The notes under the pieces are model-generated. The model saw only the letters and a list, made by a program, of their open reading frames with translations. It ran no database searches and had not been told where the DNA came from. DNA of 64,000 nt from Anaerolineales bacterium UBA5797 (GTDB taxonomy: Bacteria > Chloroflexota > Anaerolineae > Anaerolineales > Villigracilaceae): assembly GCA_002418205.1 (NCBI GenBank), contig DIDP01000076.1, forward strand, positions 18,920 through 82,919. Direction: 5' to 3'. Positions 57,236-64,000 of the stretch are shown piece after piece. The first letter of the stretch is position 1. Each line of letters begins with the position of its first letter. Position numbers and translations under genes: made by a program.

Positions 57236-58723
57236 CTAAAGAATATGGTGTTTGAGGATCTGCCAGGCTTTGCGCAGATAGAAGCCGGGCAGTTCCCATT
57301 GGGATGGATAAGACTCATCCAGGATCCAGCGACAGGCGCGCCGCATGATCTCGGTTGAATTGAACGGACCGCCGATGGAATAGTCCACGGTGCGCCCGAT
57401 GGAAATGAAACGGCACACGCCGCGCGCCACCAGGAGGTCGCGTAAGGGTTGCTTGAGGGTTTCAGGGTAAATACCAACGGTTTGCGTGGAAGGATGGATG
57501 CGATCCACGAGCTGAATGGGATCCTCGAATGGGACGACCACTACAACTTTGTGGATGGGGAAGAAGTCGGGCAGGTCGCCGGTGAGACTCACCACCACAG
57601 CGCCTTCGTTCCTGTCCCCGCCGACGACATAATAGAAATCGTCCTGGGCGCGGGTAGCGTTGATCTCATCGCGCAGGTCAGCTGGGAAATTCTTCGGCAT
57701 GGCACTCAAGGATGGGTCCTGGTGCTGCATGTGATCATATAAACGTCGCGCATATTCCATCGCCTGGCCAGGGGACGCCTGCACAAAATGGAAACGCGAC
57801 GAACCGCAGGACTCCATGTTGAATGAACCCGCATCTTTGGCGGTACGTTTTGCAACTTGTTCAATCTCAGCACTGGATTGGAAGGCTTCACGTCCCAAAA
57901 TGGAAATGCTGAACTTTGGACCCAAGGCAATGACATCAATACCTGAGGCTTGCAGGTTGCCATGATTCAAGGTTGAGTTGATACCACCCATTGCACCGCC
58001 CCAGGAGATGATCTTTTCCAGATAGCGTGGTTGGATCAGTTCGTGTTCGAAGTCATGTAGTTCCTTCGACCAGTACACGACCGAGAAATGTTTGGTGACC
58101 GGATGATTTGAATCGACATCCATCATCGCGCCGACGATGGCAGAGGCGGTGAGCGGATCGTTGGGCGTGACCTTGATGATGTTGTCCGACTTGATCAAGG
58201 CGGCGCGGGCGATGCTCAGGGCAGCCACGACCGGGACATTGCCGGAGATGAAATGCAGGGTGCGCGCTCCATAGGCTCGTCGTCTGGCGATCTTGTCCGC
58301 ATAGGGCATCTCGACCCAGCCGTCCAGATACTTTGAGCCGATCTCATTCTCGACCATCGTGCGCAACGCCAGCTTCGAGAACACCACCGGGATCAGGTCA
58401 TAACTGCCGCGCACGATGGACTCCGGCAGGGCGCTGAACGGCACGCTGAAACGACAAGCCTGTTCCATGCGGGCATGATTAAGGGTCATGGCTTTGCCTG
58501 CTTCGGCAAGGAAGTCGATGATCTCGCCAACATGTATGGAGGCAAAGTCACGCTGGAGTTGTACTGGATTCGAAAGCACGATCCGGTCAAGCAGGGGACG
58601 CGGGTCGGGATAAAGGAACTGATTCTTTCTGTCCCGGCTTTGGTACAACAGATCCTTTGCAGTGACTTCCTGCCCGCGCAGGATGAAAGGGATTTGGATG
58701 GGTTGTTCTGTTAGTGATGACAT
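57236..58723 (-). CDS. LuxC-like acyl-CoA/acyl-protein reductase
   Basis: This 495-aa protein is of the LuxC family. NMESCGSSRFHFV holds the likely catalytic Cys. HFISGNVPVVAALS and FSISILGREAF are NADPH-binding and fold segments. It would reduce activated acyl groups to aldehydes with NADPH. The start ATG 58723 is 10 nt after a TTTTTGTATC tail of a weak hairpin similar to that upstream of the VirB4-like gene. With LuxE-like and membrane proteins it forms a lipid-modification operon whose product is unknown. Confidence 0.85.
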   Translation of the reverse strand: MSSLTEQPIQIPFILRGQEVTAKDLLYQSRDRKNQFLYPDPRPLLDRIVLSNPVQLQRDFASIHVGEIIDFLAEAGKAMTLNHARMEQACRFSVPFSALPESIVRGSYDLIPVVFSKLALRTMVENEIGSKYLDGWVEMPYADKIARRRAYGARTLHFISGNVPVVAALSIARAALIKSDNIIKVTPNDPLTASAIVGAMMDVDSNHPVTKHFSVVYWSKELHDFEHELIQPRYLEKIISWGGAMGGINSTLNHGNLQASGIDVIALGPKFSISILGREAFQSSAEIEQVAKRTAKDAGSFNMESCGSSRFHFVQASPGQAMEYARRLYDHMQHQDPSLSAMPKNFPADLRDEINATRAQDDFYYVVGGDRNEGAVVVSLTGDLPDFFPIHKVVVVVPFEDPIQLVDRIHPSTQTVGIYPETLKQPLRDLLVARGVCRFISIGRTVDYSIGGPFNSTEIMRRACRWILDESYPSQWELPGFYLRKAWQILKHHIL

Positions 58724-58732
58724 ACACGTGAG

Positions 58733-58772
58733 GATACAAAAAGATATAGACGGGTGGTCTGTTCGTGTCGGC
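58733..58772 (-). promoter_or_regulatory. Hairpin element before LuxC-like gene
   Basis: About 30 of 40 positions match the terminator element at 55214-55252, including TTTTTGTATC. The stem is imperfect here. No upstream gene needs termination, so a regulatory (attenuator-like) role is possible. Confidence 0.45.
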
Positions 58773-58805
58773 AGAAAAATGCCATGATTGATTGAAAATC
58801 CATCC

Positions 58806-58836
58806 TTGACATTCCAGTAACTGGAAGGTGTATATT
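58806..58836 (+). promoter_or_regulatory. MerR-type promoter of mer operon
   Basis: -35 TTGACA and -10 TATATT are 19 bp apart, the long spacer typical of MerR-activated promoters. The spacer holds the perfect dyad TTCCAGT-A-ACTGGAA. The promoter precedes merR itself, so merR is autoregulated with the resistance genes. Confidence 0.85.
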
Positions 58837-58852
58837 AAACAGGAGTAATTCC

Positions 58853-59263
58853 ATGAAAATACAAGAGTTTTCTCAACAAACTGGTCTATCTGCCAAAACA
58901 ATTCGTTACTATGAATCGATTGGCATATTGCGTTCTCCGCAACGTGCGCCGAATGGCTACCGTGAATACAGCGAACAAGATTTGGAGCGCGCTCGTTTTG
59001 TGGCGGGAGCGCGCTCCCTTGAACTTTCGTTGGATGAGATTTCGGAATTGCTGGCTATGCAAGATCAAAGAGAGGCTCCGTGCCGAACCATGTTGAATCA
59101 GATCAAACACAAAGCAGAACAAATTAACGAGCGAATTGTGCTATTACAGCAAATGGAAAAAGATTTACGGAAACTTTATAAACTCGGCTTGACATTCCCG
59201 ACTGATGACGTAGACGGTAAAAATTGCATTTGCCATCTTGTGAAAGAACGAAAAAACAATTGA
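58853..59263 (+). CDS. merR: MerR-family mercury-responsive regulator
   Basis: This 136-aa regulator has a MerR winged helix (GLSAKTIRYYESIGIL) and a dimer helix. Three Cys in the sequence match the Hg(II) ligands of MerR: one near residue 80 (REAPCRTM), and two in the C-terminal KNCICHL. It has AGGAG before ATG 58853. It is first in the operon behind a 19-bp-spacer promoter and divergent from the LuxC-like gene. Confidence 0.9.
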   Translation: MKIQEFSQQTGLSAKTIRYYESIGILRSPQRAPNGYREYSEQDLERARFVAGARSLELSLDEISELLAMQDQREAPCRTMLNQIKHKAEQINERIVLLQQMEKDLRKLYKLGLTFPTDDVDGKNCICHLVKERKNN

Positions 59264-59281
59264 AACCATAAGGAGAATTTC

Positions 59282-60715
59282 ATGGAAAATCATTTTGACT
59301 TGTTAATTTTAGGTTCTGGTTCAACTGCATTTGCGGCGGCATTACGCGCGGCTGAACTCGGCAAGACTGCCGTCATGACAGAAATGCGGACTCTTGGCGG
59401 CACGTGTGTCAATCGCGGTTGTCTGCCCAGCAAGAATCTCATCGAAGCCGCGCGGATTGTTTGGGAATCTTCCCATCCGCGTTACGAAGGTCTCAAACCT
59501 GCAAAGATGAAATTCGATTTCGGGGAATTGATTTCTCAAAAACAGGATGTCGTTCATGCTTATCGCGATAAGAAATATCAATCCCTCGTGTATGAAGAGG
59601 ACAAAATCAGGGTTTTTAACGGACAGGCAGAATTGATAGACAAGCACACTGTTCTCGTTGGCGGGCAGAAAGTCAGCGGCGACCAAATTCTAATTGCCAC
59701 AGGTACGCGCCCAACGATCCCTCAGATTGAGGGTCTTGACCATGTTCCATATTTAACTTCTGACCTTTTGACATCAGACGAAGGGCAGGAATTAAAGGAA
59801 CTTCCCGAGTCTCTGGTAATTATTGGCGGTGGTTACATCGCGCTTGAGTTAGGGCAAATGTTTCATCGCTTTGGTACACGCGTAACAATTCTGGAACGCA
59901 ATCAAGTCATCCTTCCCAACTATGAGCCAGAAGTTTCCGAGGCTTTGACGTTTTCACTGCGAGAAGAGGGTCTCCAGATTGTGACGGGCGCGCAGGTTGT
60001 GCGCGTCTCAAATAAATCAAGCAAGGAAATTGAAGTAGTTGCGAATCTTGGCGGCAAAGAACAACCTTTCAAAGCTCAGAAACTCCTAGTTGCCACAGGC
60101 AGAGAGCCAAACACCGATAATGCAGGTCTGGATAAGGTCGGTGTTCAACTCGATGAACATGGCTTCGTGAAAGTCAATGACGAATTGCAAACCAATATTT
60201 CCAACATTTGGGCGGCGGGGGATGTGATTGGTCGTCAAACAGAAAGCCAGCCAGCCACGCCTGTTGGCGCGCATGATGGCGTGATTGTTGCCAAGAATGC
60301 GCTCGCAGGTGCGCATCAGAAGGTTGACCATCGCGTGATTCCCCGCACGATTTTTACAGACCCACAGGTGGCAGTCGTTGGGCAGACCGATGAAGAAGCG
60401 GTTGGGTCAGGCATTCGTTGCTGGTGCGGGACGATCCCGCTGGAACTCGTTCCCCGCGCAGGCGCGACTCATCAAACCAACGGCATTGCGAAAATGGTGA
60501 TTAATAGAGAAACGCAGGAAGTAGTAGGCGTCTCATTGGTCATGCCTAATGCGGGAGAGGTAATCCATGAGGCGGCAATGGCTTTGAGATTCCGCGCCAA
60601 ACTTGAAGATTATATTGACATGATCCATGTCTACCCGACAATGGCGGAGGCGTTGAAGATCGCGGCAATTTCGTATTTCAAAGACCCTGCCAAGTTGTCT
60701 TGTTGCGCAGAGTAA
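59282..60715 (+). CDS. merA: Mercuric reductase
   Basis: This 477-aa flavoprotein reduces Hg(II) to Hg(0) with NADPH. It has GSGSTAFAAA (FAD), the redox pair in GGTCVNRGCLPSKN, a second Rossmann loop GGGYIALELG, and the C-terminal vicinal Cys pair LSCCAE needed by MerA. It has no N-terminal HMA domain, as in some lineages. Glu-rich FAD/dimer segments follow the glutathione-reductase fold. It lies 18 nt after merR. Confidence 0.95.
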   Translation: MENHFDLLILGSGSTAFAAALRAAELGKTAVMTEMRTLGGTCVNRGCLPSKNLIEAARIVWESSHPRYEGLKPAKMKFDFGELISQKQDVVHAYRDKKYQSLVYEEDKIRVFNGQAELIDKHTVLVGGQKVSGDQILIATGTRPTIPQIEGLDHVPYLTSDLLTSDEGQELKELPESLVIIGGGYIALELGQMFHRFGTRVTILERNQVILPNYEPEVSEALTFSLREEGLQIVTGAQVVRVSNKSSKEIEVVANLGGKEQPFKAQKLLVATGREPNTDNAGLDKVGVQLDEHGFVKVNDELQTNISNIWAAGDVIGRQTESQPATPVGAHDGVIVAKNALAGAHQKVDHRVIPRTIFTDPQVAVVGQTDEEAVGSGIRCWCGTIPLELVPRAGATHQTNGIAKMVINRETQEVVGVSLVMPNAGEVIHEAAMALRFRAKLEDYIDMIHVYPTMAEALKIAAISYFKDPAKLSCCAE

Positions 60716-60745
60716 ATTGCATCTGTGTTTTGAAAGGAGTATGAA

Positions 60746-61264
60746 ATGTCAAGTTGTTGTTCATTGCCTGTTGACGAAAAAGGGTTCTTGATTGAAATCC
60801 CAGAAGAGAACGCGCAGATCCCCCTACGCGCCAAAAATGCCTGTCCCACCTGCAGGCAGAAGGGAAAACCTGTAGATACGGCGACGGTGAAATCCATGTT
60901 GTCCGTTTCCCTCAATCAGATCAAAGATGTTCCGTATTTTTTCTGCCAAAACCGCGATTGTCCCACCGTATATTTTTCAAACGATGGTCTGCAAACGTTC
61001 GGCAGGGATGAAGTTCGGGAGCGGGTGTACCAAAAAGAGCCTGATATGGATGACACTTTCGTTTGCTATTGCTTTCGACATACCGTCGGCGAAGTTCGCA
61101 CCGCTTCGTCTGAAAGTCAAGCAGCCATTTTGGACGACATCAACGCAGGTATCAAGGCAGGGCAATGCGCCTGCGATTTGCGAAACCCGCAAGGCTCATG
61201 CTGTTTGGGGAATGTGCGCGGCGTAATCAAACAGGCAGAAAAGTTGGTTGTTGCAACAGTTTAG
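60746..61264 (+). CDS. CopZ-N-terminal-like Fe-S/zinc protein
   Basis: This 172-aa protein has an N-terminal SCC, a zinc-binding CPTC ... FFCQNRDCPTVYF region, and a C-terminal BFD-like [2Fe-2S] segment CYCF ... CACDLRNPQGSCC. This matches the N-terminal domain of archaeal CopZ, known to hold Zn and a [2Fe-2S] cluster. AAAGGAG lies 7 nt before ATG 60746. Within the mer operon it may pass metal or electrons to MerA (inference). Confidence 0.8.
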   Translation: MSSCCSLPVDEKGFLIEIPEENAQIPLRAKNACPTCRQKGKPVDTATVKSMLSVSLNQIKDVPYFFCQNRDCPTVYFSNDGLQTFGRDEVRERVYQKEPDMDDTFVCYCFRHTVGEVRTASSESQAAILDDINAGIKAGQCACDLRNPQGSCCLGNVRGVIKQAEKLVVATV

Positions 61265-61282
61265 AGATAAATGGAGTTAATC

Positions 61283-61576
61283 ATGTTCTGGCAAAAAATT
61301 CGCAGTGGAGTTATGTACGTTGTTGCGTTCGTCAGTTGTCCATGTCATTTACCCATCACTATGCCGCTCTTTCTCGTTTTCTTAGCGGGCACGCCTGCGG
61401 CGGTATGGATCACGCAACATAGCGGCTGGGTATATGGGATTTTGACGGGTATCTTCCTCCTCAGTCTGGCTTTGGGCTTTGTGTGGATGGGATCGCCAGA
61501 TGAAAAGGCTGGCGAAGTTTGCGAGCCGCGCCCAAATCGTTCGATTTCTTCCGTATCCACAGCAAAGAATAAATAA
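61283..61576 (+). CDS. Small membrane protein, putative mercury transporter
   Basis: This 97-aa protein has two or three membrane helices. SCPCHLPITMP near residue 20, a Cys pair inside the first helix, is like the metal site of small mercury importers (MerT/MerE-like) though the family is not the classical MerT. I chose ATG 61283 because GGAG lies 6 nt upstream; ATG 61271 is in the same frame. It probably brings Hg(II) to MerA. Confidence 0.65.
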   Translation: MFWQKIRSGVMYVVAFVSCPCHLPITMPLFLVFLAGTPAAVWITQHSGWVYGILTGIFLLSLALGFVWMGSPDEKAGEVCEPRPNRSISSVSTAKNK

Positions 61577-61581
61577 ACGGT

Positions 61582-62277
61582 ATGAAACGCTTGTTCATTC
61601 CGTTTCTGTTGATGTTTCTTGCGGCATGTGGTTCACCTGAATCAGCATTGCCAACACCAACAGTGGAGCCACTATCTGCAACGGATATGCCTCCCACTCA
61701 AACCGTATCCGTGATCGAAACTCCGACCCCTCTGCCAACACCGCAGGCAACCTTGTCCATTGCTCCGCTTGATTCGTTTGGTGGTAATGAAATCTCTTTG
61801 GAAGGAATCACAAGTTTCGATCAGATGCCTGGAAATCGGGCAACTGGTCAGCCCGCCGCAGATTTTACTGCGCGGCTGTTGGGAGGCGGTACGTTTGTCC
61901 TTTCAAAGGAATTGGGGAAATACTTGCTGGTTCTGCCGACTTCCTTTGGCTGTGGAGAGTGTACATATAGTTTGTATTTGCTTGGCGAGGAAACAAAGAC
62001 GCAAAACCCAGACAGTATGAATATACTTGTGTTGGACATCTACATCCCAGACCTGCCAGAATACTGGCAAAGTTATGCAGACGCGATCAACCAACCGAAT
62101 TATCGCTGGGCTGTGCTGGATACTCCCACATTCCTCGAAGATTATGACGTTTACGGGTTAGGTACATTTCTGGTAATTGATCCTGTTGGAAAATTGGTCT
62201 TTCACAGCGATGTCCCACCCCCGCCAGAGGTTATCCGTCATCTCTTTACGTTGGCTTCGAATGAGGAATTGAAATGA
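61582..62277 (+). CDS. Thioredoxin-like lipoprotein
   Basis: This 231-aa lipoprotein (lipobox LAAC) has a Thr/Pro-rich linker and a thioredoxin-fold domain with CGEC in PTSFGCGECTYS. It has no recognised precise family. It lies in the mer operon and overlaps the TlpA-like gene by 4 nt, so the two may form an outside redox pair guarding thiols against mercury (inference). Confidence 0.75.
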   Translation: MKRLFIPFLLMFLAACGSPESALPTPTVEPLSATDMPPTQTVSVIETPTPLPTPQATLSIAPLDSFGGNEISLEGITSFDQMPGNRATGQPAADFTARLLGGGTFVLSKELGKYLLVLPTSFGCGECTYSLYLLGEETKTQNPDSMNILVLDIYIPDLPEYWQSYADAINQPNYRWAVLDTPTFLEDYDVYGLGTFLVIDPVGKLVFHSDVPPPPEVIRHLFTLASNEELK

Positions 62278-62858
62278 AAACCAAATCCTATCAAAATCGC
62301 ATTGGAAAAAGCAAGCGCTCGCCAAATCTACTTCGATGGGGCATACCCCTATTTCTAATTATTGGCGTAGCGGCGACTTTCACCCTATCCCGAACCCCAT
62401 TCCAAAACACATCCCAATCGCCGCAATCTGGAAGCGACGTCGACGATATTGCCCCAGATTTTAGCGTTCCGACACTGGATGGAAAGACTTTCGTCCTCAG
62501 CGAAAATCAGGGTAAACCCACAATTATCCTGTTTATGGCATATTGGTGCGGCAACTGCATTCCTGAGGCTCGCGCTCTGGCGCAACTGCAAAAAGAATAT
62601 GGCGATCGTATCAACATTATTGCGCTTGATATTGACGCATCGAGCACAGCGGAAAGTCTGGAGCAGTTCAAGCAAGCCGCAGGTAATGGGGTGTATGTTT
62701 GGGCATTCGATCCCGATTTTGAGGTAGCTTCATCTTATCAGGTGAACGCTCTGGATACCACTCTCATTCTTGATGCCAAAGGTATTATCGTTTATCGGGA
62801 TCAGGTTCCATCCACTTACGACGCCCTCAAGAGTGAGTTGGAAAAACTCCTGCCATGA
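62274..62858 (+). CDS. TlpA-type membrane-anchored thioredoxin
   Basis: This 194-aa protein has one membrane anchor and a TlpA/AhpC-TSA fold, with active site WCGNC in FMAYWCGNCIPE. It would reduce disulfides or free thiol-bound mercury outside the membrane. It is coupled to the preceding lipoprotein gene and followed by merB and a CcdA-like gene, a likely electron donor. Confidence 0.85.
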   Translation: MKTKSYQNRIGKSKRSPNLLRWGIPLFLIIGVAATFTLSRTPFQNTSQSPQSGSDVDDIAPDFSVPTLDGKTFVLSENQGKPTIILFMAYWCGNCIPEARALAQLQKEYGDRINIIALDIDASSTAESLEQFKQAAGNGVYVWAFDPDFEVASSYQVNALDTTLILDAKGIIVYRDQVPSTYDALKSELEKLLP

Positions 62859-62890
62859 GTTTATACAATTAAAGAAGGAGAGTTCCTATT

Positions 62891-63532
62891 ATGACAAACC
62901 AGCAGATCGAAGAACTAACCACAGTACTGGATGCCAGTTTCCGCGAAAGCGGTAGCGCGCAAGGGTATGCCCTGTTTCACCACCTGATACTGCTCCTGGC
63001 GGAGGGAAAGCCCGTATCCCCCGCGCGTATTGCGGCGGTGATGGAACGTTCATCCGAAGAACTCGAAACCATCCTGCGCCAAATGCCGAGCATTGAACTT
63101 GATGAAGAGGGAAACGTTGTCGGTGCAGGCTTGACACTTCGTCCAACGCCTCATCGCTTCACGATCAATGACCGAACCTTGTTTACCTGGTGCGCGTTGG
63201 ACGCGCTGATGTTTCCAGGGCTACTTGGGCAGACAGTCCAAGTTGAGTCGCCGTGCGCAACCACAGGCACTCCAGTGCGAGTGAAAATCACAGCGGACGG
63301 TGTGGAGCAAGTTGAGCCGCCCGAAGCCGTTGTTTCTTTAGTGGCTCCAGATGCTTCAGCAGATATCCGACGTTCATTTTGTGACTACGTGAATTTTTTC
63401 AGTTCAAACGAAGCGGCTTCCTCATGGCTAAGTAAACATCCAGGCGCAACGACCTTGCCCGTGAAAGAAGCATATCGACTCGGGCGGCGGCTGGCAGAAT
63501 CCATCTTTGTAATCAAGGAGGCTGGCTTCTAA
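62891..63532 (+). CDS. merB: Alkylmercury (organomercurial) lyase
   Basis: This 213-aa enzyme splits the carbon-mercury bond. It has TWCALDALMFP with the catalytic Cys and Asp (C96/D99 in the plasmid R831b enzyme), a third Cys in SPCATTGTPV, and the second catalytic Cys in SFCDYVNFF. The N-terminal ~70 residues form the usual helical lid. AAGGAG precedes the ATG. Its presence gives broad-spectrum resistance when combined with MerA. Confidence 0.95.
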   Translation: MTNQQIEELTTVLDASFRESGSAQGYALFHHLILLLAEGKPVSPARIAAVMERSSEELETILRQMPSIELDEEGNVVGAGLTLRPTPHRFTINDRTLFTWCALDALMFPGLLGQTVQVESPCATTGTPVRVKITADGVEQVEPPEAVVSLVAPDASADIRRSFCDYVNFFSSNEAASSWLSKHPGATTLPVKEAYRLGRRLAESIFVIKEAGF

Positions 63533-63533
63533 C

Positions 63534-64000
63534 ATGGAAACCTTGAATTTTGCTTTTGCCTTTTCAGCGGGCGTGCTGGCTACGTTCAATCCCTGCGCCT
63601 GGGCGATGTTGCCCACTTTTGTATCCTTCTATCTTGGCTCGCGCGAAGCCGATTACGAACAGCGGAGTTTTGCGGCTCGTGCCGCTGAAGGCTTGACACT
63701 TGGCTTGCTGGTTACGGGCGGCTTTTTGTTGGTCTTTAGCATAGTGGCTGTGATCTTATCAATCGGGTTAAGGTTTATTGTGCGCTATCTGCCTTTCGGG
63801 TCATTGATCACAGGCATTGCGTTGATTATTCTCGGTTTATGGCTTTTGGCTGGCAAACCATTTCCGTTCTCCCTGTCCCTGCCTCAAATCAACCCATCCC
63901 GCACAAGGAATCCAAAATCAGCGTTCATGTTTGGGGTTGGCTACGGATTGGCTTCATTAAGTTGTACTTTACCTGTATTCATATCCATTGTTGGCGCAAG
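63534..64000 (+). CDS. CcdA-like membrane protein (partial at window end)
   Basis: The frame starts at ATG 63534, one nt after the merB stop, and is still open at the window edge (155 codons). It begins with the usual first CcdA helix, with Cys in FNPCAWAMLP, and has a second Cys in SLSCTLPV. It is the canonical helix order, unlike the permuted protein at 28895. It probably feeds electrons to the TlpA-like protein two genes upstream. Confidence 0.85.
   Translation, partial: METLNFAFAFSAGVLATFNPCAWAMLPTFVSFYLGSREADYEQRSFAARAAEGLTLGLLVTGGFLLVFSIVAVILSIGLRFIVRYLPFGSLITGIALIILGLWLLAGKPFPFSLSLPQINPSRTRNPKSAFMFGVGYGLASLSCTLPVFISIVGA

Noticed and set aside
1..64000. CRISPR arrays, rRNA or tRNA genes
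   Set aside because: No regularly spaced repeats or recognisable tRNA/rRNA segments were seen on either strand.

Overview
The window most likely comes from a member of the Chloroflexota, probably class Anaerolineae. The basis is the LuxR/MalT-type giant regulators, Thr-Pro-rich lipoproteins and surface proteins, YVTN-propeller lipoproteins and mixed GC content. No rRNA or tRNA gene was seen, so the assignment is inference. The DNA has an accessory, metal-resistance character.

Layout. (1) 1-4400: two copies of a large serine recombinase gene, the first only a 3' remnant with an in-frame stop, flanking an AAA+/DUF4143 ATPase gene. (2) 4400-18400: metabolic and regulatory genes: M50-like protease, two DUF6326 proteins, quinone oxidoreductase, two giant LuxR ATPase regulators, a split PEP-synthase/rifampicin-phosphotransferase-like pair, and a TetR regulator between two short-chain reductases. 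A ~45-bp direct repeat with a TATAC-CC-GTATA core occurs at about 900, 4350, 10354 and 15833 and divides this part into blocks. (3) 18450-44650: a large copper/thiol-redox island. It holds a Rieske protein, four stand-alone YHS proteins, a YVTN propeller, two multicopper oxidases, a NarL-type two-component system, CcdA/DsbA/TlpA/rhodanese proteins, a CopA-like ATPase with an N-terminal YHS domain, an HMA protein, cupredoxins, and a CuA / polyferredoxin / CuA-cytochrome c set ending in a probable selenoprotein. (4) 44690-47500: an OmpR/HAMP-kinase two-component pair and a Met/Gly-rich secreted protein. (5) 47600-58720, minus strand: a cluster with a Thr-Pro-rich surface protein, three small proteins, a TraD/TraG-like ATPase, a VirB4-like ATPase, and LuxE- and LuxC-like aldehyde-forming enzymes. 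(6) 58800-64000: a mer operon (merR, merA, CopZ-like, small transporter, two thioredoxin-like proteins, merB, CcdA-like) running off the window.

Strongest observations. (a) A 16-bp palindrome, TAGGCA-N4-TGCCTA, lies 70-93 nt before the first gene of about ten transcription units in region 3. In eight of them exactly 46 nt separate it from a -10-like hexamer, and a GC-rich hexamer sits at +19. This looks like one co-ordinated regulon. (b) The CCPPQ-type protein at 44176-44646 has TGA in place of the second Cys codon and a SECIS-like hairpin straight after it. (c) The CcdA-like protein at 28895-29656 is circularly permuted. (d) The minus-strand VirB4/TraD cluster is a candidate undescribed secretion or transfer apparatus.

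Working model (inference). The NarL-type response regulator inside the island may control the palindrome regulon, giving coordinated export, oxidation and chaperoning of copper and thiol redox maintenance outside the cytoplasmic membrane. The adjacent Met-rich OmpR-type system may sense Cu(I) or Ag(I), and the mer operon adds mercury and organomercury detoxification.
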